NCBI RefSeq assembly: GCF_024505185.1
Contig: NZ_JANIBJ010000019.1
Coordinates: forward strand, 25,322-89,321
From: Methylomonas subterranea
Lineage (GTDB): Bacteria > Pseudomonadota > Gammaproteobacteria > Methylococcales > Methylomonadaceae
Direction of reading: 5' to 3'
DNA length: 64,000 nt
Part shown: one piece after another, positions 54,218 through 63,890 of the stretch
Layout: each line of letters opens with the position of its first letter
Position numbering within the stretch: position 1 is the first letter of the stretch
Translations under genes and position numbers: made by a program
The notes under the pieces: model-generated
Told to the model about the DNA's origin: nothing
The model's database searches: none
What the model saw: only the letters and a program-made list of their open reading frames with translations

Positions 54218-55315
54218 TTACAGGTTTAGGGATATTTTCGGAACGCTGAAATAAAACGTGCTGCCTTGACCGAGTTCGGATTCCAGCCACACGCGGCCGC
54301 CGCTCTGTTCGACGATTTTCTTGACGATGGACAAGCCCACGCCGGTGCTTTCCACCCGGTCGCGCGGATGCAGGGTTTGAAACAATTGAAAAATACGCTC
54401 GAAATGGCGCGGTGCTATGCCGGGCCCGTTATCGGCGACACTGAGTTGCCAACAATCCGCCAGTTCGACGCAGGCTATGTCGATGCGGCCGGCCGGTTTG
54501 TCAAGATAGCGGATGGCGTTGGACAACAGATTCTGCAATACCTGATAAATGCAGGTTTTTTCGGCGCGAACGGTCGGCAGATCCGGCGCCACCGAAACCA
54601 CTATATCCGGCGGCGGCGCCAGCGAATCGATGACATCCCGCGCCAGCTCGTTCAGGTCGATTGCACTGACGGCCTCGTGCACGCGGCCGATGCGCGAATA
54701 GCGCAACACGCCGTCTATCAGGGCGTCCATGCGCCGCACGCGCTGGATCAACAGCCGCAGATGTTCCTGGCCGTCCGCATCCAGACGCTCTTGCTGATCG
54801 GCGGCTATCCAGTCGGCCAGCGAGCCGATGGCGCGTAGCGGCGCTTTCAGGTCGTGGGATACCACGTAAGCGAAGTTTCTCAATTCCTCGTTAACGGCCT
54901 CTAACTCATGAATCATGCGCTTTTGTTCCTCTTCCAACTGCTTGCGGTCGGAAATGTCGTACACGGTAACCAGTACGTGACCGTCTTCGAACGGGCTGAT
55001 ACTGACGTCCGTGGCAAATTCGCCGCCGTCCTTGCGTAAGCAGTACAGTTCCAGACCGCTGCCCATGCGGCGAAACTCCGGATGGTGGGCAAAGTCGGCG
55101 CGCTTTTCGCCATGCGAGTCCCGAAAACGCGGCGGAATCAGATCTTCGACAAGCAAGCCGCTGAATTCGGCCAAAGAATAGCCGAACAGGCGCACCGCCG
55201 CCGGGTTGGCCAACAGAATGCCGCCGTCCGCGCCAACCACCAGCATCGCGTCGCCGGCGCAGTTCATCAGCCAACGGGCATCGTGTCCATGCAAAATGTC
55301 TTTAGCGGGAATCAT
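54218..55315 (-). CDS. Soluble PAS sensor histidine kinase
   Basis: A 365-residue cytoplasmic kinase. PAS (about residues 15-130: VGADGGILLANPAAVRLFGY) is followed by HisKA VVSHDLKAPLRAIGSLADW with an intact His, and an ATPase domain with QNLLSNAIRYLDKP, DNGPGIAP and STGVGLSIVKKIVEQSGG. This type usually signals to a single-domain receiver, which follows here. The three genes form the second phosphorelay of the window. Confidence 0.93.
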   Translation of the reverse strand: MIPAKDILHGHDARWLMNCAGDAMLVVGADGGILLANPAAVRLFGYSLAEFSGLLVEDLIPPRFRDSHGEKRADFAHHPEFRRMGSGLELYCLRKDGGEFATDVSISPFEDGHVLVTVYDISDRKQLEEEQKRMIHELEAVNEELRNFAYVVSHDLKAPLRAIGSLADWIAADQQERLDADGQEHLRLLIQRVRRMDALIDGVLRYSRIGRVHEAVSAIDLNELARDVIDSLAPPPDIVVSVAPDLPTVRAEKTCIYQVLQNLLSNAIRYLDKPAGRIDIACVELADCWQLSVADNGPGIAPRHFERIFQLFQTLHPRDRVESTGVGLSIVKKIVEQSGGRVWLESELGQGSTFYFSVPKISLNL

Positions 55316-55438
55316 GCGGGAATCCTTGACTTACCAACAATATCGCCGGGGATCATACAATAAAAGCACCGATAAATGATTTTTCCGTCGAAAAATGGGA
55401 TAAGCGCACGGCCGGCCACAATCACGGCAAATCTGAGC

Positions 55439-56050
55439 TCAGCTTGTCGCGTCGCCGAGCGCGATAATCCTCCTAAACGTCAGATTGATACGCGGCTGTT
55501 TGGCTTTGCGGGTTTTGGGCAATTCATGCCGCCAGCGGTGTTGCAGCTCGCCGGCCATGATCAACAAATCGCCGTTTCGCAATTCCAAGTCCAGTTTTTG
55601 CCCGGTTTTTAGATGTTTAAAACGCAGCAAGCGGCTATCGCCGAAGCTGAGCGAGGCAATCAGCGGATTCAGACCCAATTCCTTTTCATCGTCGGCGTGG
55701 CTGCCCATGGAGTCGCCGCCATCCCGGTAAAGATTGGCCAACACACTGTTGAAACCCGCCTTGCAAGCCGCTTCGACTTCACGGCGCAGGCATTGTAACG
55801 CCGCCGTCCAGGGCAAGGGCAGGTGGTCGACGCCGGAATATTTATAGTGCGCGCAAGGGTCGCCGTACCAAGCCGTCAAGCGCGGTACGTTTACCCATCG
55901 GCCGTGGATGAAGACCTGCTCCCGCCGCCAAGCCAACTCGCGATACAGGGTTTGATAAGCCGCATCGGCTTGCCCGGCGCTGTAAAACCCGGGCAGGTGA
56001 TACAACTCGCCGTCAAACGGCGCCAAATTCGGCAATTCGAGCAATTGCAA
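55439..56050 (-). CDS. alkB: AlkB-like 2-oxoglutarate/Fe(II) DNA repair dioxygenase
   Basis: A 203-residue enzyme that removes alkyl groups from N1-adenine and N3-cytosine by oxidation. The iron site is HADDEKELG (H and D) and the later His of LQHRWRHELPK; the 2-oxoglutarate Arg is in RINLTFRRI. It resembles the ALKBH2/3-like bacterial group (HGRWVNVPRLTAWYGD, with YKYSG near residue 70) rather than E. coli AlkB. It stands alone; no ada gene adjoins. Confidence 0.92.
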   Translation of the reverse strand: MQLLELPNLAPFDGELYHLPGFYSAGQADAAYQTLYRELAWRREQVFIHGRWVNVPRLTAWYGDPCAHYKYSGVDHLPLPWTAALQCLRREVEAACKAGFNSVLANLYRDGGDSMGSHADDEKELGLNPLIASLSFGDSRLLRFKHLKTGQKLDLELRNGDLLIMAGELQHRWRHELPKTRKAKQPRINLTFRRIIALGDATS

Positions 56051-56060
56051 ACTTAGCCTT

Positions 56061-57728
56061 TCAATTGACCAGCACGATAATCAACTGCGCCGCCACTATC
56101 CGCAGAAGCATGACCAGCGGATATACGCTGGCATAGGCCAGCGAAACCGCCGCCGAGCCGTGCAGATTGTTGGCAAACGCCAGCGCCGGCGGGTCGGTCA
56201 TGCTGCCGGCCAGCAAGCCGCACAATGACAGGTAATTCAACTTGAAGACGATGCGGCCGAACAAGGCCACGATCAACAAAGGCAGCAAGGTGATCAGACT
56301 GGCGCAGGCCATCCAGTAAAAGCCGCTGCCGTTGAATAGGGTCTCCAAAAACTCGTCGCCGGAATGCAATCCCACGCAAGCCAGAAACAATACGATACCG
56401 ATGTCCTTCAGGATGATGTTGGAGCTTTTGGGTAAGTGCCAGGTCATGGTGCCCCAATTGCCGATCCGGCTCAGCATGATGGCGACCAGCAAGGGGCCGC
56501 CGGCCATGCCGAGTCTTAATTCGGTAGGCACGCCGGGCAGATAAAACGGCCAACTACCCAGCAAGACCCCCAGGCTGATGCCGATAAAAATCGGCATGAC
56601 TTGAGGATGGTCAAGCGCTTCCAGCGAATTGCCCAAGGCTTTTTCGATGTTGTCCAACGCCTCCTGACTCCCCACCACATTCAATTCGTCGCCGAAATGC
56701 ACGTGCATGGCGCTGGTCGGGGTAAATTCGACATCAGGCCTATGCACGCGCGAAATAGTCACTCCATAACGCAGACACAATTTGCCTATGGTCTGGTTGA
56801 TGGCCGCCTTATTGGTGACCAATAAGCGCTTGCCGAGCAAATTTCCGGGAACTTCCTGCAGATTGATATCGGCATCAGGGCCGATGAGGATTTTCAAGCG
56901 CCGAAGCGGTTCCGCTTCGCCCACCAGCCGAATGGTATCGCCCGACATCAAAGGCGTATCCCGGCCGGCGATTTCCACTTCGCTGGCACCCTTGCGCAGA
57001 ATGCGGGTTATCACCACTCCCATGCCTTCGAAGAAGGGAATTTGCGCTATGGTCAAGCCGTTCAGATTGGGGTTGTCCACCACCAGATCCTCCCAGACCG
57101 GTATTTGCGCCTGTTGCCGTTGATGGCGGGCAAAATCTTCGGCCTCCTTGTCTACCTGAACGTTAAACAGGCGCTTGACCAGCAGCATGGACAAAATAAT
57201 GCCGACGATGCCGAACGGATAGGCCACGGCATAGGCCAGACCGGGCATTTTCAGGGTTCCGCCGTCCACATCGGGCAGACTGCTCAACACCTGTTGCGCG
57301 GCAGCCAATGAAGGTGTGTTGGTGGTGGCTCCGGAAAACAAACCGACCGCCACCGGCATCGGAATCTCGCCGACCACGCTGATCGCCACCGCGATCAAGG
57401 CACCCAACACCACGATGGCGGCCGCCATGCCGTTGAGTCTCAGGCCGTATTTGAAAAACGAGCTGACGAAACCGGGCCCCACCTGTAAACCGATGGCATA
57501 GACGAACAACACCAAACCGAATTCGCGCAAAAAATGCATCACCTCGGCGTTGATCGTCAAATCGTAATGCCCGAATATCAAGCCGGAAAACAGCACGCCG
57601 GCTATCCCCAAGCGAACTCCCGCCACTTTCAGTCCACCCAATACCAAGCCGCTTGCCACGACCAGACTAATTACCAACATGGCATGGGGCACGGAATCAT
57701 GCTGAAACAAATCGGCAATCCAGGGCAT
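56061..57728 (-). CDS. AspT/YidE-family transporter with two RCK_C domains
   Basis: A 555-residue membrane protein of the aspartate:alanine exchanger family. Two sets of about five helices (residues about 15-180 and 385-553) flank a soluble region with two TrkA-C-like (RCK_C) domains at about 205-285 and 290-375. The N-terminal half reads GVLFSGLIFGHYDL and GATTNTPSLAAAQQVL; the second half repeats this as SLCGLLAGSMTDPPALAFAN. The substrate of YidE-type members is unknown. It follows alkB on the same strand with a 10-bp gap. Confidence 0.9.
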   Translation of the reverse strand: MPWIADLFQHDSVPHAMLVISLVVASGLVLGGLKVAGVRLGIAGVLFSGLIFGHYDLTINAEVMHFLREFGLVLFVYAIGLQVGPGFVSSFFKYGLRLNGMAAAIVVLGALIAVAISVVGEIPMPVAVGLFSGATTNTPSLAAAQQVLSSLPDVDGGTLKMPGLAYAVAYPFGIVGIILSMLLVKRLFNVQVDKEAEDFARHQRQQAQIPVWEDLVVDNPNLNGLTIAQIPFFEGMGVVITRILRKGASEVEIAGRDTPLMSGDTIRLVGEAEPLRRLKILIGPDADINLQEVPGNLLGKRLLVTNKAAINQTIGKLCLRYGVTISRVHRPDVEFTPTSAMHVHFGDELNVVGSQEALDNIEKALGNSLEALDHPQVMPIFIGISLGVLLGSWPFYLPGVPTELRLGMAGGPLLVAIMLSRIGNWGTMTWHLPKSSNIILKDIGIVLFLACVGLHSGDEFLETLFNGSGFYWMACASLITLLPLLIVALFGRIVFKLNYLSLCGLLAGSMTDPPALAFANNLHGSAAVSLAYASVYPLVMLLRIVAAQLIIVLVN

Positions 57729-57860
57729 CGGAAACCTTTTGGCAAGTTATGGGAGAATTGGAATTACTGTTTGCCATATTGGCGGCCGCCTGCTTATCAT
57801 GAGGCCCGGCCAAGGCATTAACAGCCTTGAATTGTACAACAAGCCCATGAGGTGATCATT

Positions 57861-58424
57861 ATGAACGCAATTGGTAAAACCGCTATCGGCCTTGTATTCG
57901 CACTTTTACTTTCGCCCGCCCGGGCCGCCGACATCAATGCCGGCAAAAGTCGGGCGGCCGCCTGCATGGGCTGTCACGGCAGTGCCGGCGTCAGCAACAG
58001 CGGCCTGTTCCCCAGTCTGGCCGGGCAGAGCCGTACTTACCTGGAAGCGCAACTGAAACATTTCCGCTCGGGCGAGCGCGTCAATGCCACCATGAACGCC
58101 ATGGCCAAGGATTTAAAGGATGAGGAGATACAAAATCTGGCGGCCTACTATGCCGGCTTGCCGGGCAAATCAGCCGGTGGAGACGCCAAACTGGCGGCGG
58201 CGGGCAAGGAAAAAGCCGCCATGTGCATGGGCTGTCATGGCAACGAACTGCGCGGCAACGGCCAATTCCCCAAACTGGCGGGCCAGCATCCGGACTATAT
58301 CGCCCGCCAATTGACGGATTTCAAAAGCGGCGCCCGTAAGGCCGGCCCGATGAACCCCCTGGCGCAAAGCCTGTCCGAAGACGACATCAAGGCCCTGGCC
58401 GAATACGCCGGTTCGCTGCACTAA
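57861..58424 (+). CDS. Dihaem cytochrome c (c4-like)
   Basis: A 187-residue periplasmic protein with a signal peptide (MNAIGKTAIGLVFALLLSPA, then RA). Two haem-binding CMGCHG motifs at about residues 38 and 129 and matching Met ligands (NAMAKDLKDEEI and GPMNPLAQSLSEDDI) give two similar halves, the pattern of cytochrome c4. It moves electrons to a terminal oxidase. ATG at 57861 is preferred over GTG at 57852 because GAGGTG lies 6 bp upstream. Confidence 0.93.
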   Translation: MNAIGKTAIGLVFALLLSPARAADINAGKSRAAACMGCHGSAGVSNSGLFPSLAGQSRTYLEAQLKHFRSGERVNATMNAMAKDLKDEEIQNLAAYYAGLPGKSAGGDAKLAAAGKEKAAMCMGCHGNELRGNGQFPKLAGQHPDYIARQLTDFKSGARKAGPMNPLAQSLSEDDIKALAEYAGSLH

Positions 58425-58463
58425 GGCTTCTCGTCTGCCCGCCCACGACAGGAGGCATGGCCC

Positions 58464-58508
58464 AAGGATTCCGCCCAAATTGAGAAGTGATTAAGGTCGG
58501 AGTCCTTA
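58464..58508. repeat. Dispersed palindromic element, copy 4 (short)
   Basis: Reads AAGGATTCCGCCC ... AAGGTCGGAGTCCTT, so both ends of the family are kept but the central part is missing. It lies between the cytochrome gene and the glycine-zipper gene. Confidence 0.6.
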
Positions 58509-58519
58509 ACTCCTATCGA

Positions 58520-59035
58520 TTATCTTGGTGGCGGCGGCGGATCGCCCGGTGGGGGAGGCGGAATCGGCGTACTTGCCCCGTACGCCGGTACCGGGTATGC
58601 ATCGCTGAAGCGACCGGACACCGGCACCCGATGCCCCTTGCCGTACATGCATTGAACATAGGCGTTGTCATAGCCATCCTGCGTGGCATAAGCGGCTTCC
58701 CTGCCCTCGCCCAAGCCCACCATGCTGCCCGCCACCAAGCCCGTGCCGGCACCGATCGCCGCGCCGCCGCCACCTCCCAGGGCCGCGCCGGCCGCCGCCC
58801 CCAACGCCGCGCCTACCACGGCGCTGCCGACTCCGCTGTCGGCGGCGGCCTGATTCGGCGTCGCGCCGACTCTGGCGGCCGCATACTGTTGGCAGACATA
58901 ATCGTCCTGCTGAAATTGTTCGAACGACATTCGCGACCCAGGCAAGGCCATCACGCTGGGACCGCTTGGCATCTGAGCGCAGCCGGATATCAGCAGCAAC
59001 ATGCCGCAGCCGACTATCTTTAATCCGCGATTCAT
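58520..59035 (-). CDS. Glycine-zipper lipoprotein
   Basis: A 171-residue lipoprotein (signal ending LISGC). The middle is a glycine zipper (SAVVGAALGAAAGAALGGGG, then GAAIGAGTGLVAGSM) of the YMGG type, which can lie in a membrane. A Pro-rich tail (PPPPPGDPPPPP) and a Cys-bearing YVQCMYGKG block follow. Related proteins sit in the outer membrane; the role is unknown. It shares a strand with the next small gene, whose stop is 12 bp before its own start. Confidence 0.8.
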   Translation of the reverse strand: MNRGLKIVGCGMLLLISGCAQMPSGPSVMALPGSRMSFEQFQQDDYVCQQYAAARVGATPNQAAADSGVGSAVVGAALGAAAGAALGGGGGAAIGAGTGLVAGSMVGLGEGREAAYATQDGYDNAYVQCMYGKGHRVPVSGRFSDAYPVPAYGASTPIPPPPPGDPPPPPR

Positions 59036-59047
59036 GGCTGTTTTTAC

Positions 59048-59425
59048 TCAACGTTGAGGAACGGGATCGACCTGCCGCCAGCCGGCCGGACAATCCGTTA
59101 CATAGGGATAATAGCCTTCCGGATTGTTGCAGTAATACCAATAGCCGGCCGGAAATTGTTGCCGCGCCATGGGCGGCGCCGGCCGCTCAATATACACTGG
59201 TGGGCTGGACGGCACGGTCACCACGGTGGGCGGATAATAGGGTTGATATGGGTAGGGATAATACGCCCGAGGATATAGCGGCAAACCAAAGTAGAAACCG
59301 TAGCGCGGATAAGCGTGAAACCCGCCGCCCCAATGACCGCCATGACGGTGCCGGTGGTCAGCCTGAACCGCGCCGCCGGCTAAAATCGAACCAACCAACA
59401 GCAAGAAAACAATAGGTTTTAGCAT
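59048..59425 (-). CDS. Secreted Tyr/Pro/His-rich protein, 125 aa
   Basis: A signal peptide (MLKPIVFLLLVGSILAGGAV, then QA) is followed by HRHRHGGHWGGGFHAYPRYG and a Tyr/Pro-rich middle (YYPYPYQPYYPPTVVTVP), then a C-terminal YWYYCNNPEGYYPYVTDCPA with two Cys that may pair. ATG at 59425 has GGGGTCG upstream and gives a clean signal sequence. The His-rich start could bind metal. Similar C-terminal domains occur in small periplasmic proteins of gammaproteobacteria. Confidence 0.78.
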   Translation of the reverse strand: MLKPIVFLLLVGSILAGGAVQADHRHRHGGHWGGGFHAYPRYGFYFGLPLYPRAYYPYPYQPYYPPTVVTVPSSPPVYIERPAPPMARQQFPAGYWYYCNNPEGYYPYVTDCPAGWRQVDPVPQR

Positions 59426-59770
59426 TTTAACGACCCCCAAATTCGGATAAGGCAATGCGCCGACTCGACTGATACAGGCAACCGGGGCGTTTGAACCCGC
59501 CCTATAATTGCAAACGCGAACGCGCAACCTTATCGCCGGTCCCTTACCGTTGGCTTAACATATTTTCGCCGTAGCCTATATGGATCGGCGGAAATATGTT
59601 ACTAAATATGGCTTGGTATCAATCAAGCAAGAAGTCCGCAAAGCCGATTCAATATTCCCGACGCATTAAACTGGCTGAAACATGGTTACTTTTAATAAAG
59701 ACGCTCAGAATTCGCTTCCGCCGGCCGGCCGGCTACTCGCGCTTACGCTGTCACATAACGGGGCGGCGGC
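59426..59770. other. Intergenic region with a 16-bp inverted repeat
   Basis: No gene is supported. The stretch separates the small secreted-protein gene from the FHA-ABC transporter and holds the dyad at 59556-59601. A short frame at 59596-59805 starts inside the dyad and overlaps the ABC gene; it is not supported. Confidence 0.45.
59556..59601. promoter_or_regulatory. Near-perfect 16-bp inverted repeat
   Basis: TAACATATTTTCGCCG pairs with CGGCGGAAATATGTTA, with one mismatch and a 14-bp spacer. It lies 170 bp before the ABC gene start. It could be an operator or a terminator for neither gene in particular; there is no T-run. Confidence 0.45.
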
Positions 59771-62065
59771 GTGATCGGGCAATTCGGAACCATAGAGTTT
59801 CATAGCTCGCTGAGCCGGAAAAAAATTACTCGCCGGATGAATATCCGGGAAAACCTGACGGCCGGCAGCGGCGGCGATCTGGTTCTTGACGGGCCCGACG
59901 TGGGAAGAACCCATCTGAGCATTGCCTTCGACGATAACGGTTTTCAGATTGCCCCCATCGGCAACGCCCCGGTATCCATCAACGGCAAACCCATCCATCA
60001 GGCCAGTACAGTGATCGATGGCGATTGGCTTGCGCTGGGAACCACGTTGTTTCAAATCCGACTACCCGAGCAATCCGCAACCACCCGGCCAACCTCGCCG
60101 CATCGAACCGAGCCCGTGGCAGCCTATCCGTCTAAGTCCAGTATTCTGACCATGGGACGTTCGCCCCAGTGCGATTTCCCCCTGCCCTCCCCGCTGGTTT
60201 CGCGCGAGCATGCGCGTATCGTCTCAAGCTCGGATAACATCTTTATCGAAGACCTGGGCAGCACCAACGGCACCTTCGTTAACGGCAAGCGCCTGGAGCG
60301 GCGGGTCGCCCTGCATAAGGGCGACAGAGTGTGCATAGGTTCCTTCGCCTTTGTTTTCACCGGCGACGAATTGAAACCGTCTGATTTGTCCGGGCGAGTC
60401 AGGGTGGTGGTTAAAGGGTTATACAAAGAGGTGATAGATCACGCCAGCCGGCAGCGCAAGCGTCTATTGGACGATATCAATTTGGTCATAGAACCCGGCG
60501 AATTCGTGGTTTTGTTCGGCACCAGCGGATCTGGCAAATCCACCTTGCTGGATGCCATGAACGGTAGGCGTCCGGCCACGGGCGGACACGTGCTGTACAA
60601 CGATACCGATTTATACAGCTCGTTCGATAGCTTCCGCGCCTCTATCGGCTATGTGCCGCAGCAGGACATCGTGCACCGGAAGATCGTTACCGACCGGGCG
60701 CTGACCTATACCGCCAAGCTAAGGTTGCCGAAAGATACGGACGCGACTGAAATTCACAATCACATTCGGCGGGTGTTGGAAAAAGTCAAACTGACCGACA
60801 AGGCCCGCGCGCCCATCGATACACCGGCGCCGCTCAGCGGCGGTCAACTCAAGCGTGTCAGTCTGGCCGTCGAACTGGTGGCCAATCCAAACATCCTGTT
60901 TCTGGACGAGGCCACCAGCGGTTTGGATGCCGGCACCGACAAACACATGATGAAGCTGTTTGCCGAACTGGCTAATGATGCAAAAACCGTGGTCTGTGTG
61001 ACCCATAGCCTGGAAAATATCGACGTATGCGATTTGGTCGTACTGCTGCATAAGGGACGGCTGGTGTACTTTGGGCCGCCCCGCGAGGCATGCGCTTATT
61101 TTGGCCTTGAGCGTTTGAGCGGAGTCTATGATTTATTGGAGGACGAATCGGTAAGCCCGAGCGAGTGGGCCGAACGCTACCGCGCATCCGATTTGTACGC
61201 GCAATATGTGGCCGGCCGCATGCGAAAATCAGCGGATTTTCCGGATGGCGCCGGCCAGACCACGCCAAAAAAATCCTGGTTTGGCTGCGATTTCAGACAG
61301 GCGAGCACCCTGACCCTGCGCTATGTAGACCTGGTTTTGGCCGATCGCAAAAACCTGATGATTCTATTGTTGCAGGCCCCCCTGATCGCCGTTTTACTGG
61401 GTCTGGTGTGTTCGCTCGAGGGAGACGAGGTGGTCAGGGCGCGCTTGGAAGGCACCATTGCCTTTTTATTGATTTTGTCCGCCATCTGGTTCGGCACCCT
61501 GAATTCGGCCCGCGAAGTGGTGAAGGAATTACCCATTTATTTACGCGAACGTTCGGTCAACCTGGGCATAGCACCCTATTTACTGAGCAAATTGTTGCCC
61601 CTGGCAATCCTGTGTCTGCTGCAATGCCTGATGTTATTGGGTATCGTGCACGGCATGCTGTCGCTGTCCTTCAGTTTGCCCGGCAGTCTGGCCGCGCTGT
61701 TTCTGGCCGCGTTTTCCGCGACCTGCATGGGGCTGGCGGTCAGCGCATTCGTCGACAGCAACGACAAGGCAATAGCGATCGCGCCCATTCTATTGGTGCC
61801 GCAGGTGGTATTATCGAACGCCGTGGTACCGCTTGGAAAAGTCAGCCTGTGGGTGGCAAAATCCAGCATGATTTCATTTTGGGCATTGGATGCCATGAAA
61901 AACACTCTACCGGAAAAAACCTTGGCACTTAAAGATTTGGCCGGAAACACGGCCGTAGCGTTATCGGAAAACTTGCAACACGACTTGAGCATGGTCGGTC
62001 TGCTTGGCTTGGCCTTCATCGCCGTTGCCGTCACGGGCCTGAAACGGAAGGATCGTCCGGCATGA
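59771..62065 (+). CDS. FHA-domain ABCG-type ABC transporter
   Basis: A 764-residue protein with two FHA domains (about residues 25-95 and 120-190), an ABC ATPase and a C-terminal ABC2 membrane part with about six helices (residues 500-755). FHA 2 has MGRSPQCDFPLPSPLVSREH and STNGTFVNGKRL; FHA 1 is weaker (GRTHLSI). The ATPase shows [31 protein letters not shown] and ILFLDEATSGLDAG. FHA domains bind phosphothreonine, which fits the Ser/Thr kinase gene that overlaps its end by four bases. The start is a GTG at 59771; an ATG at 59837 would shorten the first FHA domain. Confidence 0.9.
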   Translation: MIGQFGTIEFHSSLSRKKITRRMNIRENLTAGSGGDLVLDGPDVGRTHLSIAFDDNGFQIAPIGNAPVSINGKPIHQASTVIDGDWLALGTTLFQIRLPEQSATTRPTSPHRTEPVAAYPSKSSILTMGRSPQCDFPLPSPLVSREHARIVSSSDNIFIEDLGSTNGTFVNGKRLERRVALHKGDRVCIGSFAFVFTGDELKPSDLSGRVRVVVKGLYKEVIDHASRQRKRLLDDINLVIEPGEFVVLFGTSGSGKSTLLDAMNGRRPATGGHVLYNDTDLYSSFDSFRASIGYVPQQDIVHRKIVTDRALTYTAKLRLPKDTDATEIHNHIRRVLEKVKLTDKARAPIDTPAPLSGGQLKRVSLAVELVANPNILFLDEATSGLDAGTDKHMMKLFAELANDAKTVVCVTHSLENIDVCDLVVLLHKGRLVYFGPPREACAYFGLERLSGVYDLLEDESVSPSEWAERYRASDLYAQYVAGRMRKSADFPDGAGQTTPKKSWFGCDFRQASTLTLRYVDLVLADRKNLMILLLQAPLIAVLLGLVCSLEGDEVVRARLEGTIAFLLILSAIWFGTLNSAREVVKELPIYLRERSVNLGIAPYLLSKLLPLAILCLLQCLMLLGIVHGMLSLSFSLPGSLAALFLAAFSATCMGLAVSAFVDSNDKAIAIAPILLVPQVVLSNAVVPLGKVSLWVAKSSMISFWALDAMKNTLPEKTLALKDLAGNTAVALSENLQHDLSMVGLLGLAFIAVAVTGLKRKDRPA

Positions 62066-63720
62066 ATGACGAAACCGTACTCAGACCCACCAGCCAGACC
62101 CAGGCTTCCTATCGGCTCTGCCCCATTTGCGGCGGCTCCAACGAACTTGGCCAGTTAATTCGCGGCGCTTACAACTGCAGCCATTGTCAAAAGGAAATCG
62201 CCCATATCGATTACGCCCAAAACGGTGCAATCCGGGGCATTTTCGGCTGGTTGCTGTCGCCCGGCGACGTGGTTTTTTCCCGTTATCAAATCAAGTCCGT
62301 GTTGGGCAAGGGCGGTTTCGGCGCGGCCTATCTGGTTGACGATCTGGAACTGAGCGGCAAGCATCGCGCGTTGAAGGAAATACCCGTGCAGATGTTTGAC
62401 GAGTATGAAACCGCCTTGCTCAGCCGTCTTGATCATCCCGCCATCCCGGACATTATCGACCGACGCATCATCGACGGCATGTGCTATCTGGTGCTGAAGT
62501 TCGGCGGTAGCAGCACCTTGGCCAGCGAGCGTAAAAACTATCCCGGCAATCAAATACCGCTGGCAAAACTATTGCCGTGGATGCAGCAACTCTGCGAAGT
62601 GCTGACCTACCTGCACGAACAAAATCCGCCCATCATTCATCGCGACCTCAAGCCGGGCAATATTCTGCTGGATGAAAGCGAAAGGATCATGCTGATAGAT
62701 TTCGGCATTGCCAAGGAAGTGGTCGGGGAAGACATGACCCGCACCTTGGGCAGAGCGGCCAGTTTGCATTTCAGCCCTCCCGAGCAGGTCATGGGCACGG
62801 GCACGGATGCGCGGGCGGACATATTTGCCTTGGGAGCGACTTTTTATGCCTTGCTGACCGGCTGCAATCCGCCTCCCGTGCACGAGCGCGTGGCGGGCAA
62901 GGAGTTGAAAGCGCCTTCGCAATTCGTCAACAATCTGCCGCCGGCCATCGAGGACGCCATCCTGCGCGCGCTCGAGCTGAACATGAACCATCGCCAGCAG
63001 ACGATTCGGGAATTTGCCCAAGCTTTAAGCGTCCTAGGCGATGCCGACCTAACCCACCCCCCCCGGCAAAACGATTACGCCGAGCGCACCGTGTTAGGCA
63101 ACGCTGCGCCCCAGGCCGGCAACGTCCCATCCCGCAGCATCAAATTCAGCAACGATGGCATTGCCGTCAGTCAGGAACCGCTATCGGTCCGCACCGGCAA
63201 CGCCGCCTCCAGGCAAACGCGCAACGTCGTCATGGCGTTGGGCGCGCTGGCCCTGGTTCTGGCGGCCGCGTCGAGCTGGTTTATTTTGCAACAATCCAAG
63301 GACGCGCCCGAGCCCCCGGCGGAACCAGTCGCATTAACGGAACAACCCGCGCCGGTCTCGCCACCGCTACCGGAGCCGGAGCCGGAGCCCAAACCCGTGC
63401 CGGCCGAAACCGCCGAAACCCTGCTGCAACCTCAGCCGCAATCCGCCAGCGTAGAGCCAGCGGCGCCTGTCCCGGCGCCATCCACGGATGCGCAATCACC
63501 GCCCCCCCCGGCCGACGCCATTAACGCACCCATCACGGCCGAAGAGGCCGTGAAACCCGCCGCGCCGGCCGAACCGCCGCCGGCGCCGAAGCGGGTGGCG
63601 AAGATTCCGCCCAAACCGGCCGCCAAGCCCAAGGCAGCCAAAGTAGCCCGCGAGGAAATACGTTCGGCTCCACAGCAATCGTGGGTTATCATCCCCGGCG
63701 GCACCCAAAAAACCGATTGA
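62062..63720 (+). CDS. Membrane Ser/Thr protein kinase with zinc ribbon
   Basis: A 552-residue Hanks-type kinase. The N-terminus has a zinc ribbon CPICGG ... CSHC (about residues 19-46). The kinase domain (about 75-330) has GKGGFGAAYLV, the Lys of ALKEI, HRDLKPGNIL and LIDFGIAKEV. A helix near 390-410 (VMALGALALVLAAASSWFIL) leads to a long Pro/Ala/Glu-rich periplasmic tail. It is translated with the FHA-ABC gene before it, so it probably phosphorylates that transporter or its partner. Confidence 0.93.
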   Translation: MNDETVLRPTSQTQASYRLCPICGGSNELGQLIRGAYNCSHCQKEIAHIDYAQNGAIRGIFGWLLSPGDVVFSRYQIKSVLGKGGFGAAYLVDDLELSGKHRALKEIPVQMFDEYETALLSRLDHPAIPDIIDRRIIDGMCYLVLKFGGSSTLASERKNYPGNQIPLAKLLPWMQQLCEVLTYLHEQNPPIIHRDLKPGNILLDESERIMLIDFGIAKEVVGEDMTRTLGRAASLHFSPPEQVMGTGTDARADIFALGATFYALLTGCNPPPVHERVAGKELKAPSQFVNNLPPAIEDAILRALELNMNHRQQTIREFAQALSVLGDADLTHPPRQNDYAERTVLGNAAPQAGNVPSRSIKFSNDGIAVSQEPLSVRTGNAASRQTRNVVMALGALALVLAAASSWFILQQSKDAPEPPAEPVALTEQPAPVSPPLPEPEPEPKPVPAETAETLLQPQPQSASVEPAAPVPAPSTDAQSPPPPADAINAPITAEEAVKPAAPAEPPPAPKRVAKIPPKPAAKPKAAKVAREEIRSAPQQSWVIIPGGTQKTD

Positions 63721-63890
63721 TAGCACGATAAAAAATTAAGATGGCGCTTGCCGGGCAATTTGTGGCTTATCGATACTACAATTACCCCCAACCTTCCGCT
63801 TGGTTATTTGAAGCGACAGTTGGCGACCGGCGGTATTGGCGGCGCCGGACAGCATAAGCAATACACCATAAATCAAGGAGATCACATCAG

